From NCBI GenBank assembly GCA_002898555.1, contig BEHR01000001.1:124001-188000 (forward strand): a DNA stretch of 64,000 nucleotides, given 5' to 3'. Under the pieces are notes generated by a model that was not told the origin of the DNA, made no database searches, and worked only from the letters and a program-made list of their open reading frames with translations. The position numbers and the translations under genes are program-made. This DNA is from a bacterium HR15 (lineage in GTDB: Bacteria; Armatimonadota; Fimbriimonadia; Fimbriimonadales; GBS-DC). Of this stretch, positions 8,889 through 17,399 are shown piece after piece. Numbering within the stretch: position 1 is the stretch's first letter; the number at the start of each line of letters is the position of its first letter.

Positions 8889-9761
8889 TCATCGGCGTTT
8901 TTGTCCAGCGAGGCTAACCAGTCGCAGCAAGCGCGATCCATGCGCCAACCTCTTGCGCAGGCGATAGGGCAACGGTTCGATCAGATGCTCCAGCAGGGTG
9001 AAAAGCCCCACGGACACCCAGTGCCCTTTTATTTGCCCCCACATCTTTGAAAAGCCCGCTTTGCGAAACATCGCGGCTAACTCATAGTAGGTGTACTCCT
9101 TGAGGTGGAGGCCGGTCGCCTCCTCGGTAAAGTAACGGGAAATGTCATGGGGACCTGTGAACCGGTGGGGCACAAAGCAGATGTAGTAGCCTCCGGGCTT
9201 TAGTAGTCGGTAGACCTGTTGCAAATGCTCCAGTGCATCCTCCGGATGGAGGTGCTCCAGTACCTGATTGCTGAAGGCGATGTCGACACTTGCGTCGGGG
9301 AAAGCGAACTCGAAGCCATCAAAAAGCACCAGCTCGAAGTTCCGCACTTCGGGGGGTGGCTCCGCGACTTTTTCGGTGGATACCTCTAATGCATAGACTT
9401 GCTTCACCACCCGTGCCACCGTATAGGAGAGCAGGCAATCGCCTGCTCCAATCTCCAGAAACACGCTGTTGGGTGTCAAAAAGGGTCGAATTCGGTTAAA
9501 CAGGTTCTGAATCTGCGCTTTGCGTTCAGCGGTATCGCGTCGCGCCAGACCGGGATGGTCTGGAAACTGCTGGTAAAGGGTATCGTACACGATGCGATAC
9601 AGCGATTTACGCTCTTCGCGCGAGGCGGTACGCAAACGCGCTGCCATCTCACGCTCGTACTCATACTGTGCAAGGATGTTCTCAGCAGGGCGGGTTTCAC
9701 CCAACTCTTTCAGTACCTTTTCCAGTTGGGCAAGTGCCTGTCGTGGCGATTTCTCCGTCAT
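8889..9761 (-). CDS. Class I SAM-dependent methyltransferase, pafA-linked
   Basis: 290 residues with an N-terminal helical part of about 90 residues and a methyltransferase core: motif I VFLEIGAGDCLLSYTVA, beta-2 VYALEVS, and motif IV VDIAFSNQVLEHLHPED followed by LLKPGGYYICFVPHR. The EHLHPED and PHRFTGPHDISR features resemble methyltransferases of surface polysaccharide and small-molecule pathways. It starts 9 bases after the pafA stop with ggaga before the ATG, so it may be transcribed with the proteasome operon. I see no evidence of a functional connection with it. Confidence 0.8.
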   Translation of the reverse strand: MTEKSPRQALAQLEKVLKELGETRPAENILAQYEYEREMAARLRTASREERKSLYRIVYDTLYQQFPDHPGLARRDTAERKAQIQNLFNRIRPFLTPNSVFLEIGAGDCLLSYTVARVVKQVYALEVSTEKVAEPPPEVRNFELVLFDGFEFAFPDASVDIAFSNQVLEHLHPEDALEHLQQVYRLLKPGGYYICFVPHRFTGPHDISRYFTEEATGLHLKEYTYYELAAMFRKAGFSKMWGQIKGHWVSVGLFTLLEHLIEPLPYRLRKRLAHGSRLLRLVSLAGQKRR

Positions 9762-9770
9762 TGCTCTCCA

Positions 9771-11246
9771 TCATAGCATGTTCACGAATCGTTCGGTCTC
9801 GCGCGGATAGGTGCTGAACGGGTCACGCATGTCGACCTGGCGGTTGCGGTCGACATAGACGATATCCCAGTCGATGTAGTAGCGGTTGTAGCGTCGCTCT
9901 GCGAGGCGTTTGATAATGTAGCCGCGCGCTGCGGCGCGCGTGTTCTGCGGAGGGGTGGTGACGGCGGCTTCGATCTGCACATCGTCCACCAGCCGCTTCA
10001 CCTCGCCCATCTGTTGCAACGCATAATACAGTCCCTGCTCCGGGTGGATGTTGTGATATTCCAGATCGATGGCGTGTAGCGCGTCGTCGCCCCATTTCGC
10101 CCCTGTCTCCTCCATATAGGTGCGCAGCACTTTGAGCTTGATCAGCCAGTCGATGCGGTCTTCCAGTTGTTCAGGGTCGCTTTCGAGCATGTCCAGCACA
10201 TACGCCCACTCCTGCAGCACCCAGTCGGTTTCGGGGTCGCGCCCAGCGAAGCGCCGCTGTGCCAGTTGCAGATAGATACGTTGCAGATCGATGGCACTGA
10301 TGGTGCTGCCGTCCAGCATTTGCACAATCCATTTGCGGGTTGGATCGCGCGAGACGCTTTTGAGCGTGTGGAGCGCGTCCTGCAGACGCAACCAGTTCGG
10401 CAACGCACGCGATTCGGCTAAATCCAGCACGAGGCAGGTAGTGCCTATCTTGAGCGCCATCGCATACTCGCTCATGTTGCCCTCGCCAAACAGCAGGTGC
10501 AGCCGTTGATAGTTCTGGTAGCCGTACACGCTGTCCCATTTCGGGTTGATAATCGCGCGGTTGAAGCGCACGCGGGAGGCGTTCTCGCGCACGATATGGT
10601 CCGCACGCTGCGAGAGCTGATAGGTCACGGTTGGGTCAGGCTCCACATTATAGACATTGGAGACCCAGATGAAGTCGATGGGGTGGTCTGCCACCTCGGA
10701 GAGGGAGGGTCGGAAGCCTGCGTGTTCGAGCCGATGTCCACCCACACGCCCCGCGCCCGCGAAAATCTGGCGCGTGGTGAGGAAGGGAAGCACGGTCTTG
10801 TGCCAGTCGGAGGGTAGGCGGTCGTCGGTGCGAATGAGATAGTTCTCGTGGCAGCCGAAGGTGTGCCCCGCAAAGTGGTCCACATTATTGTTATGGAAGC
10901 TGACCCGCTCTTCCCAGCCCAACCCACGCAGGATATCGACGATAATGCGCTGTCCTGCCTTCTCGTGGCGCACCAGGTCGAACAGGCTGGCGCATTCCGG
11001 CGTGGCGTACTCCAGGTGGCTGCCGACGGCGTCGATATAGAGTCGTCCGCCATTAATCAGGAACCCGCCACTGCGGGCAGGTTCAAACGCTTCGTCACGG
11101 GCGGTCAGGTCGATCAAGCCGAGCCGCGCCTTGTGGAAGGCGTAGTTCTTGACCGCTTCGACGACCGTCTCGGAGGTGCCGATGCGCTCATCGCGCACGA
11201 AGCACCCAAACTCCGTCTCGATCCCGAAGATACGGCGACCAATCAT
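9771..11246 (-). CDS. pafA: UBact/Pup ligase PafA
   Basis: A carboxylate-amine ligase of the glutamine-synthetase-like PafA/Dop family, 491 residues. It joins the C-terminal Glu of the modifier to substrate lysines using ATP. Diagnostic features are the N-terminal GIETEFG, the catalytic-Asp strand GGRLYIDAVGSHLEYATPEC (PafA-type GSH-EYAT, not the HAHPEY of Dop), FKNN-like FHNNNVDH with GCHENYL, and RLHLLFGEGNMSEYAMALKIGT. The C-terminus DPFSTYPRETERFVNML matches the PafA C-terminal domain. There is no Dop loop. Shine-Dalgarno gaggtga precedes the ATG. It is the last proteasome gene of a five-gene cluster. Confidence 0.92.
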   Translation of the reverse strand: MIGRRIFGIETEFGCFVRDERIGTSETVVEAVKNYAFHKARLGLIDLTARDEAFEPARSGGFLINGGRLYIDAVGSHLEYATPECASLFDLVRHEKAGQRIIVDILRGLGWEERVSFHNNNVDHFAGHTFGCHENYLIRTDDRLPSDWHKTVLPFLTTRQIFAGAGRVGGHRLEHAGFRPSLSEVADHPIDFIWVSNVYNVEPDPTVTYQLSQRADHIVRENASRVRFNRAIINPKWDSVYGYQNYQRLHLLFGEGNMSEYAMALKIGTTCLVLDLAESRALPNWLRLQDALHTLKSVSRDPTRKWIVQMLDGSTISAIDLQRIYLQLAQRRFAGRDPETDWVLQEWAYVLDMLESDPEQLEDRIDWLIKLKVLRTYMEETGAKWGDDALHAIDLEYHNIHPEQGLYYALQQMGEVKRLVDDVQIEAAVTTPPQNTRAAARGYIIKRLAERRYNRYYIDWDIVYVDRNRQVDMRDPFSTYPRETERFVNML

Positions 11247-11308
11247 GCAAGTTCACCTCGTTGTTTGGGCAAGTAGTGTTTGATTCGCCACTCACTCTTC
11301 ACCATACG

Positions 11309-12061
11309 CTATAAATGACGCAGGTAGCCCTGCAGTTGTTCCGCCGGCACGAGCCGAAAGCGGTTTTCACGCATGGTCTGTCGTTCCAGGATTCCCAGTT
11401 CGATCTGTGCCTCCTGCAGCTCCTCGCGCAGACGCTCTCGCGCACGCGATTCGGCGATTGGCTCGCCCTCTTCTTGCATTGCGGCTTCGCGTGCGATACC
11501 CCACGCGACCATCGCGGCAGGGATTGCCTTCTCGAAGGTGGGAATGCCGTCGAGGGTCTCACTCAGGAAGCGCATCGCCTGCTCTTCCGCGCGCGTCGTG
11601 CCCGCAATCACGGCGAACCGCTCAGCAGGTGTGAACTCCCCGTCATAGTTGAGGATGTAGAACAGGTCGCGTTCTGGTGAGGCGTGCAGTTCCCCGAACA
11701 GGGCGCGCACCACGAACGGTGTGGTCAGTGGGTCGCCAAACGCCTTTTTGAGCGCAGGGCTGAGCGCAAAGCCGACCACCCGCTGCACTGTCACATCGTC
11801 GGGGCTGCGCACGAAGCCCTCCTGGTGTGCAAAATCGATCGCTGCCAGGCGCAGCGTCTCCACATCCGCTTGGTTGCCTATGGCGGAGAGCATCAGGCGG
11901 TCATAGATTTCGAACACTTTGCGCCCGCGTCGGCGCGTGGTAAAGAGCAACACCCCGTTCTCATAGCTGATGCCAATGACAGGGCTGCCCGCTTGCAAAC
12001 GGTTGCGGATATATTGCGCTCGCTGCTGGATGTTCTCTTGAAAGTCGTAGGGGGTCAACAT
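11309..12061 (-). CDS. prcA: 20S proteasome alpha subunit
   Basis: 250 residues with the proteasome fold and no catalytic N-terminal Thr; it begins MLTPYDFQENIQQRAQYIRNRL, the alpha-type N-terminal helix. GISYENGVLLFTTRR is the first beta hairpin. Alpha rings form the gated outer pores of the 20S core and receive the ATPase. The C-terminal helix is charged (ESRARERLREELQEAQ). It starts 6 bases after the prcB stop with ggagggtga as ribosome-binding site, so the two are translated together. Confidence 0.9.
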   Translation of the reverse strand: MLTPYDFQENIQQRAQYIRNRLQAGSPVIGISYENGVLLFTTRRRGRKVFEIYDRLMLSAIGNQADVETLRLAAIDFAHQEGFVRSPDDVTVQRVVGFALSPALKKAFGDPLTTPFVVRALFGELHASPERDLFYILNYDGEFTPAERFAVIAGTTRAEEQAMRFLSETLDGIPTFEKAIPAAMVAWGIAREAAMQEEGEPIAESRARERLREELQEAQIELGILERQTMRENRFRLVPAEQLQGYLRHL

Positions 12062-12067
12062 CGGTTC

Positions 12068-12913
12068 TCACCCTCCGCGCAGGGAAGTGACGATTTCGCG
12101 CAGGGTCGATTCGGGCACTTCGAACACGCCCTCGCGGTTCACATAGCGGGCAGTGGGCAGCACCTTGTCGATGCCGCCTGTGGCAGCGTCCAGGTCGGCG
12201 GCGATGTCCAGCAGCAGAATCGCCTCACGCAGCACCTCCTCCAACGGTCGCTCGCTGAACGCGCCTTTGGTCTTGGCGATATAGTCGAACACGCCGCGAA
12301 TGCGCTCGGCGCCGGAGCCAGCGGCGCCGTAATCGGGCGTTTCGAAACGGGCACCGCTGGCGTCGTAGAAGAAGATACGCCCAGCGTCCTGATCGGGGTC
12401 ATACGCGCTCAAGATAGGGATGAACAGTCCGATCCCGCTCAGCGCGTTCGGCAGGTTCGAGGCAAGCACGCGGCTCACCTCCTGCAGTTTCCCGTCGAGG
12501 CTCATCGGCTGAAGTTGACTGCGGGCATAATACTTGAAGGCGTGACGCAGGTAGCGCACCACCTCCATCGCGCGTCCATACGCCCCTGCAATCGCCATCA
12601 GCGTGTAGTCGTCCAGCGGGATGATTTTATCGGCGCGGTCATACATCACGACATTCGCCGCAGTGGCACGGCGGTCGCCCACATTCAGCACGCCACCCTT
12701 GAACTTGACGGCAATTACCGTCGTGCCGTGCACCTCCAGGCGGGGGAAAGCCCCCTCGCTGCTGGGGAGCGCGGGCATAGCCGACCTCGGTGCTCCTTGT
12801 CCCTCATCCCTTAGAGGCGAGAGCTTCGGCGTGGCGAACAGAGGCAGCGTCGTGCCCGTTTGCGCCTGCCATTCCCGAAGCAGGCTCGCGAAATCGCCCT
12901 GATGCCCTCTCAT
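12068..12913 (-). CDS. prcB: 20S proteasome beta subunit with 63-residue propeptide
   Basis: The catalytic subunit. The mature N-terminus is the Thr of HG|TTVIAVKFKGGVLNVGDRRAT, with the conserved Asp and Arg of that strand, so autocleavage should remove residues 1-63. ATG 12913 is chosen because it lies one base after the ubact stop; the frame runs on to 13009 but only over ubact. The propeptide is Pro/Ser-rich and its DNA contains a GGGGG/CCCCC inverted repeat, suggesting repeat-derived sequence. It sits between ubact and prcA, the standard order. Confidence 0.92.
   Translation of the reverse strand: MRGHQGDFASLLREWQAQTGTTLPLFATPKLSPLRDEGQGAPRSAMPALPSSEGAFPRLEVHGTTVIAVKFKGGVLNVGDRRATAANVVMYDRADKIIPLDDYTLMAIAGAYGRAMEVVRYLRHAFKYYARSQLQPMSLDGKLQEVSRVLASNLPNALSGIGLFIPILSAYDPDQDAGRIFFYDASGARFETPDYGAAGSGAERIRGVFDYIAKTKGAFSERPLEEVLREAILLLDIAADLDAATGGIDKVLPTARYVNREGVFEVPESTLREIVTSLRGG
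12742..12755. repeat. GGGGG-AAAG-CCCCC inverted repeat in the prcB propeptide
   Basis: A perfect 5-bp G/C inverted repeat with a 4-base loop inside coding sequence for the Pro-rich propeptide. It could form a stable mRNA hairpin just 5' of the region encoding the catalytic Thr. Confidence 0.5.
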
Positions 12914-12914
12914 G

Positions 12915-13103
12915 CTACTCACCACTGCGTTGACGATAGCGACGCGCCTGCTCCGGGTCGATCCGCCGCATCCGTTTGAGCAGCTCGTTCGTGTCGGGAC
13001 GCTGCACATCGGGTCGCGTTGGACCGTCGCCGTCGCCGCCCGGTTTGGTAATCGGCTCCTGGGGGATAGGGCGTCGCAATCGCTCTTCCACTTGCCAGAT
13101 CAT
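12915..13103 (-). CDS. ubact: Ubiquitin-like modifier UBact (Pup homologue)
   Basis: A 62-residue, hydrophilic, disordered protein: Pro/Gly-rich middle (ITKPGGDGDGPTRPD), then a helical C-terminal half ending RYRQRSGE. The UBact variant of Pup described for Gram-negative phyla ends this way, whereas actinobacterial Pup ends GGQ or GGE. The terminal residue is already Glu, so no deamidation by Dop should be needed before PafA uses it. The ATG overlaps the dop stop (ATGA), with a strong aaggaggt site inside dop, so translation should be efficient and coupled. prcB begins one base after its stop. Confidence 0.93.
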   Translation of the reverse strand: MIWQVEERLRRPIPQEPITKPGGDGDGPTRPDVQRPDTNELLKRMRRIDPEQARRYRQRSGE

Positions 13104-14599
13104 GATTGAACCTCCTTGACCATCTGCACGAAGATGGATATGTTGGGAGCCGTCGTCAAACGGCGGCTCAGCGTGCGCATATCGAGATCAACCAGTCGGC
13201 TCAGGTCGAGCCGCACCGTCTGTTCCCCACTGCGCAGTATAATCCGTTCCCAGTTGAGCGTTTCGATCTGCTCGGCAAATCGCTGAACGCATAGCCCACG
13301 AATGGCAGCGCGTGTGTCCATTGGCGGTTGGTGAATCGCTTGCTCGATGGCCTCCATGCTGACCAGCGTGAGCATGCGCCCCTGCTCCACCAGGGCATAG
13401 TAAAGCCCTTCGGTGGGGTCTATGTTATGATACTCCAGATCGAGGGCAAAAAGTGCCGGGTCGTCCCATGAGACGCCCTCCGATTCCACATAAAGGTTCA
13501 GCAGTTGTCGCTTGGCGACCCAGTCGAGTCGGTCGGCAAGTAGGTCTGGGTCGGCTTCCAGCACATCAAGCACCGTTTGCCACTCGCGCAGGAGCCAGTC
13601 GGTCTCGGCGTCGCGTCCGAGAAACTGTTCTTGCGCCGCTTGTAGATAGACGCGCTGGATATCGATGGCGCTGAGCGTGCCGCCATCGGTTTCCACCAGC
13701 CATTTCATGTCGGGGTCGCGTGAGAGGCGTTGCGCCTCGCGCACAGGGTTCGGGATAGTAATGGGCGTTCGCCAGCCCGCTTCTGTCAAATCCAACACGA
13801 GGGCGGTCGTGCCCACTTTGAGCGCGGTGGCATACTCGCTCATGTTCGCATCGCCGCAAATCACATGCAGGCGTCGGTAGCGGCGCATCGTGGCGTGTGG
13901 CTCGTCGCGTGTGTTGAAGATGGGGCGCCGATAGAGCGTCTCCACATTCATGATGTCCATATAGAAATCGGCACGCTGCGACAGCTGAAACGGCACACGC
14001 GGGTTCGGCTCCACCTCCACGCCCACCTTGCCCGCCCCCGCATAGAGCATGCGCGTCACCAGAAAGGGGAGCATATTGCTCGCCAGCGTTTCAAAGGGGA
14101 CTTGGCGCGTGAGCGAGTAGCTTTCATGGCAGCCGTAGCTGCTGCCGTGATGATCGGTGTTGTTTTTGTAGAGGGTGGCTTTGTTGCCGGTATATTGCTG
14201 GTAGGCTTGGGCACATGCCAACACGATGCGTTCCCCGGCTTTATCGTGCGCAATCAATTCGAGCAGGCGTCGGCATTCGGGCGTGGCATATTCAGGATGG
14301 GCATGGTCATTATAGAGGCGTGCGCCGTTGCCCAGCGCGTGGTCGGAGCGTGCCTCGCGCTCCGAGATAGGCAGGGGATGCTCGCGCTCAATTTGCGCAT
14401 CGTGTGGGTCCACTTCCAGATGCTCCACGCGGAAACCGCGCATATCGCGGCGCGGGTCCTCCAGGCGATAGTCCCAGGTTCGAACCGCATGGAAGGGACA
14501 ACTGCGCACCACGCCTATCGCATCGATTAGCTGGTCGGCAACCCCCCGACCCTCCACATACAAGCCATACTCCGTCTCAATCCCCGTTAGGCGATGCAC
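13100..14599 (-). CDS. dop: Depupylase/deamidase homologue Dop
   Basis: A PafA/Dop-family enzyme of 499 residues that hydrolyses modifier-substrate isopeptide bonds. It is Dop rather than PafA because it has the Dop-loop region WDYRLEDPRRDMRGF and the strand GARLYNDHAHPEYATPEC. GIETEYG, LYKNNTDHHGSSYGCHE and RLHVICGDANMSEYATALKVGT are the other family blocks. Because the modifier ends in Glu, the deamidase activity may be unnecessary here. The start is GTG, 6 bases after a TATAAT box (14611-14606), which predicts a leaderless mRNA for the head of the proteasome operon. Confidence 0.92.
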   Translation of the reverse strand: MHRLTGIETEYGLYVEGRGVADQLIDAIGVVRSCPFHAVRTWDYRLEDPRRDMRGFRVEHLEVDPHDAQIEREHPLPISEREARSDHALGNGARLYNDHAHPEYATPECRRLLELIAHDKAGERIVLACAQAYQQYTGNKATLYKNNTDHHGSSYGCHESYSLTRQVPFETLASNMLPFLVTRMLYAGAGKVGVEVEPNPRVPFQLSQRADFYMDIMNVETLYRRPIFNTRDEPHATMRRYRRLHVICGDANMSEYATALKVGTTALVLDLTEAGWRTPITIPNPVREAQRLSRDPDMKWLVETDGGTLSAIDIQRVYLQAAQEQFLGRDAETDWLLREWQTVLDVLEADPDLLADRLDWVAKRQLLNLYVESEGVSWDDPALFALDLEYHNIDPTEGLYYALVEQGRMLTLVSMEAIEQAIHQPPMDTRAAIRGLCVQRFAEQIETLNWERIILRSGEQTVRLDLSRLVDLDMRTLSRRLTTAPNISIFVQMVKEVQS

Positions 14600-14605
14600 A
14601 AAGGA

Positions 14606-14611
14606 ATTATA
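14606..14611 (-). promoter_or_regulatory. -10 box TATAAT of the proteasome operon, leaderless GTG start
   Basis: GGGGTATAAT on the minus strand is followed by 6 bases and then the GTG of dop. The vapC stop is next to it, so the whole promoter lies over the 3' end of the PIN-toxin gene. Confidence 0.6.
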
Positions 14612-15029
14612 CCCCAGATGGGGCGAAAGGATTCACGATGTCCACGCCTTCCAGCGTTGCGCCCGCATGGAAATCCTCGCTGTAGAGGGTTGGGATTCCA
14701 TATTCGCGGGCAGCAGCCCAGATGAGCGCGTCCCAGAATGCCAGTTGATAGCGTTCCACTCCATGCAGCGCGCGGCGGGTTATGGCAGGGGTGAGTGGTA
14801 GGACCTGGGCCGTTGCCATCATTTCCTCAGCCAGTTCACGAATAGAATCGAATTGGGCTAAGCCCTGCCGCTGTTTTCTCATCATCACCGCGCAAAATTC
14901 GTGAACAATTTGCACGGTGATGACGAGGCGTCCTTCATCGGATAGGGTGCGTATCAACCGCTTAGCAATTTCGCGTTTCTCGCTTGCCTGCAGGTCATGG
15001 GCATACACAAAAATGTTGCTATCCACCAT
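14607..15029 (-). CDS. PIN-domain ribonuclease toxin (VapC-like)
   Basis: About 140 residues with the PIN fold. The first acidic residue is in MVDSNIFVYAHD at the N-terminus, with later acidic residues in FWDALIWAAA and YSEDFH, the expected Mg-binding set. ATG 15029 gives the family-typical start 2 residues before the first Asp; the frame runs on to 15083 over the antitoxin gene. It overlaps the upstream antitoxin by 11 bases, a translationally coupled toxin-antitoxin layout. Target RNA unknown. Confidence 0.82.
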   Translation of the reverse strand: MVDSNIFVYAHDLQASEKREIAKRLIRTLSDEGRLVITVQIVHEFCAVMMRKQRQGLAQFDSIRELAEEMMATAQVLPLTPAITRRALHGVERYQLAFWDALIWAAAREYGIPTLYSEDFHAGATLEGVDIVNPFAPSGV

Positions 15030-15282
15030 CGCCAGATACGAGTCGACCGATTCGCTCCTCATAGAGTTCCTCCCTATTGACATAGCCTTTTCCCCCTAAG
15101 GGAAAGCCCTGCTCCATGCGTTCAAAGAACCGCTGGATTAGCCGTTCACGTTCTTCCTTCGATAGGGGGGGCACAAACCGGAGAAAAGTCACGAATACCT
15201 CTGCCTCCTGAATGCCGTCGGGCAGTTCCTCCAGCTCGATCTGTCCGTTGCGATAGTAGCCGCGTACTGTGATAAGCGCCAT
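15019..15282 (-). CDS. Antitoxin of the PIN toxin
   Basis: 87 residues beginning MALITVRGYYRNGQIELEELPDG, a beta-rich start shared with the DUF104/AF2212-type antitoxins that pair with PIN toxins, followed by a charged helix (KEERERLIQRFFERM) likely to wrap the toxin. The upstream leader has TATACT about 20 bases before the ATG and an aggtgagg ribosome-binding site. The family link is by pattern; the pairing is supported by position. Confidence 0.75.
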   Translation of the reverse strand: MALITVRGYYRNGQIELEELPDGIQEAEVFVTFLRFVPPLSKEERERLIQRFFERMEQGFPLGGKGYVNREELYEERIGRLVSGDGG

Positions 15283-15419
15283 TGTTTCCTCACCTGGACA
15301 GGAGTATACCTCTTAGACCCTCTCCAGAGGCCGTGGGGGAGATGGTCCCTTTGCATGCTCGCGCATGGTATAGGTGTCTGGTTTGCCCTGTTGTTCGGGT
15401 ATACTCCTCTTTCAGGTAG
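15283..15419. other. Divergent intergenic region
   Basis: 137 bases between the antitoxin gene and the permease gene. It holds TATACT boxes for both directions. The one for the permease (15400-15405) is 14 bases before the ATG, so its leader would be only about 7 bases. No ORF or RNA recognised. Confidence 0.5.
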
Positions 15420-17342
15420 ATGCTGGGTAGAGTCTGGCGATTGTTGGTTGGGGCGCCGCTATCGACGCGGCGCGCTCGGCATGAACGGCTTTCTGTCCTT
15501 CTGGCGCTGCCTGTGCTTACTGCAGACGCGATCTCCTCGGCTGCCTACGGTCCTGAAGAGATGACGATGGTGCTGTGGGCAGCCGGGGAAGCGGGCTTGT
15601 CGCTGGCATTTCCTATCTCACTGGCGATTGTGGCGCTGCTGTTTATCGTGGTGTTCTCCTATCGTCAGACGGTGTATGCCTATCCACAGGGAGGGGGTGC
15701 ATTCACTGTCGCGCATGAGAATCTGGGCGAATTTTGGGGGCTGATGGCAGCGGCTGCCCTGCTAATCGGTTATGTGTTGACGGTAGCTGTGAGCATCGCG
15801 GCGGGTGTGAACGCGATGGTGTCTGCAATACCCGCCTTGTTGCCCTATCGGGTGCTATTGAATGTGTTGTTCATCGCCTTTATGACACTGATTAACTTGC
15901 GGGGGGTGCGCGAATCGGGCGCAGTGTTTGCCCCACCCACCTATGGCTTTGTGCTGACCTTCGCTCTTCTCATTCTGCTGGGTTTGTGGCGTGGGTTCAC
16001 GGGTGATATCGACCCTGCTCCTTATCCCCCGTATTTTGGGGAGACGACCACACTCAGCTTTGCGCTCATCGTGATGGCGTTTGCGCGGGGCTGTTCGGCT
16101 CTGACCGGTGTGGAGGCCATTTCCAATGGTGTGCAGGTATTCAAGGCACCCGAATCGCGCAACGCGGCGACCACGCTGCTGCTGCTGGCGTTCATTCTGT
16201 CGGGACTGGTGATGGGCATCACTTATACCGCATCCCATTTTCATATCGTGCCCCGTGTGGAGAATGGCGAGATCGTAGAGACGCTTACCTCCCGCCTTGC
16301 CCGCACCGTGTTAGAAGGCACGCCTCTGGAGTGGTTCTACTATGTGGTGCAGATTGCCACGACGGCGATACTGGTGCTGGCAGCGAACACGGCTTATGTG
16401 GATTTTCCGCGTCTGAGTTCCATCTTGGCGAACGCGCGTTATGCCCCTCGCCAACTGGCGAATCTGGGCGACCGACTGGTGTTCAATAACGGCATTCTAT
16501 TGCTGGGTGCACTCTCGGCGTTGTTGGTGATTTACTTTCGGGGTGACACCCATACCCTCATTCCGCTCTATGCCGTGGGCGTGTTTATCTCCTTCACCCT
16601 TTCACAAGCGGGCATGGCGCGACGATTTCTGCGCGTGCGCCCACCACGCTGGCAAATCAAGATGATGGTGAACGGGTTCGGCTCCCTGGTGACCTGCATA
16701 GTGTTCCTCACCCAGCTGATAGTCAACTTCCGCTATGGCGCGTGGATCACGCTGGTCGCCATCGGCATTCTCATCTATTTGATGTATCGCGTGCATGGGC
16801 ATTATACGGACATTCGTACCCAGCTGCGTCCAGAGGGCTATCATGCGCCCACATCACCCCCACGCCATCGCGTGTTGGTGCTGGTGCCCGGTGTGCATCG
16901 GGGCGTGCTGAACGCAATCGATTATGCGCGTCAAATCGCCCCCCCTGAGCATATCGAGGCGCTGCATATCAATGTGGATCCGCGCCCACCTGCGATTTAT
17001 CGGCGAGTGCTGCGACGCACCAAAAACGAGGAAACCATGCTGCAACTGGTTACGCCCGCCGCCGAGAAACTCCAGCGTGAATGGCAGCACTATGTGCCCG
17101 ATATCCCACTCCGAATCATCGAATCGGAGCATCGCTCCCTGATCGAACCCATCGAGGACTACATCGATGAGCTGATTGAGCGCGAGCAGCTGGACCAGCT
17201 CACCGTGATCATCCCAGAGTTCTATCCGAAGCGGTGGTGGCATCATCTGTTGCATAATCAATCCGCATGGATGCTGCGCCTGGCACTGATGCGCAAGCCG
17301 AAGGTGGTGGTCACCACGGTGCGCTACTTCCTGGAGCGTTGA
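15420..17342 (+). CDS. APC-superfamily amino acid permease with C-terminal cytosolic domain
   Basis: 640 residues. The first 450 carry about 12 membrane helices with APC-type features: AISSAAYGPEEM in TM1, the YPQGGGAFTVAHENLG loop after TM2, and a later ALTGVEAISNGVQVFK block. The last 170 residues (from HRVLVLVPGVHRGVLNAIDYAR) resemble a universal-stress-protein-like domain, as in the large APC permeases of this group. Substrate uncertain: amino acids or potassium. uspA follows 57 bases downstream, which suggests joint regulation. Confidence 0.83.
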   Translation: MLGRVWRLLVGAPLSTRRARHERLSVLLALPVLTADAISSAAYGPEEMTMVLWAAGEAGLSLAFPISLAIVALLFIVVFSYRQTVYAYPQGGGAFTVAHENLGEFWGLMAAAALLIGYVLTVAVSIAAGVNAMVSAIPALLPYRVLLNVLFIAFMTLINLRGVRESGAVFAPPTYGFVLTFALLILLGLWRGFTGDIDPAPYPPYFGETTTLSFALIVMAFARGCSALTGVEAISNGVQVFKAPESRNAATTLLLLAFILSGLVMGITYTASHFHIVPRVENGEIVETLTSRLARTVLEGTPLEWFYYVVQIATTAILVLAANTAYVDFPRLSSILANARYAPRQLANLGDRLVFNNGILLLGALSALLVIYFRGDTHTLIPLYAVGVFISFTLSQAGMARRFLRVRPPRWQIKMMVNGFGSLVTCIVFLTQLIVNFRYGAWITLVAIGILIYLMYRVHGHYTDIRTQLRPEGYHAPTSPPRHRVLVLVPGVHRGVLNAIDYARQIAPPEHIEALHINVDPRPPAIYRRVLRRTKNEETMLQLVTPAAEKLQREWQHYVPDIPLRIIESEHRSLIEPIEDYIDELIEREQLDQLTVIIPEFYPKRWWHHLLHNQSAWMLRLALMRKPKVVVTTVRYFLER

Positions 17343-17399
17343 AGGGGATTTCAGGCGCGTGGCGAATAGACAGGTTCCACCCCGCCAGAGGAAACAAGT

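Noticed and set aside
11684-12814. Plus-strand ORF of 376 residues opposite prcA and prcB
   Set aside because: It spans two well-identified genes and their junction and has no recognisable domain.
12914-13009. Longer N-terminus for the proteasome beta subunit
   Set aside because: The extra 32 codons overlap the ubact gene in another frame; ATG 12913 lies one base after the ubact stop.
13730-14530. Plus-strand ORF of 266 residues opposite dop
   Set aside because: Composition (His/Arg-rich) is that of a shadow frame; dop on the other strand is unambiguous.
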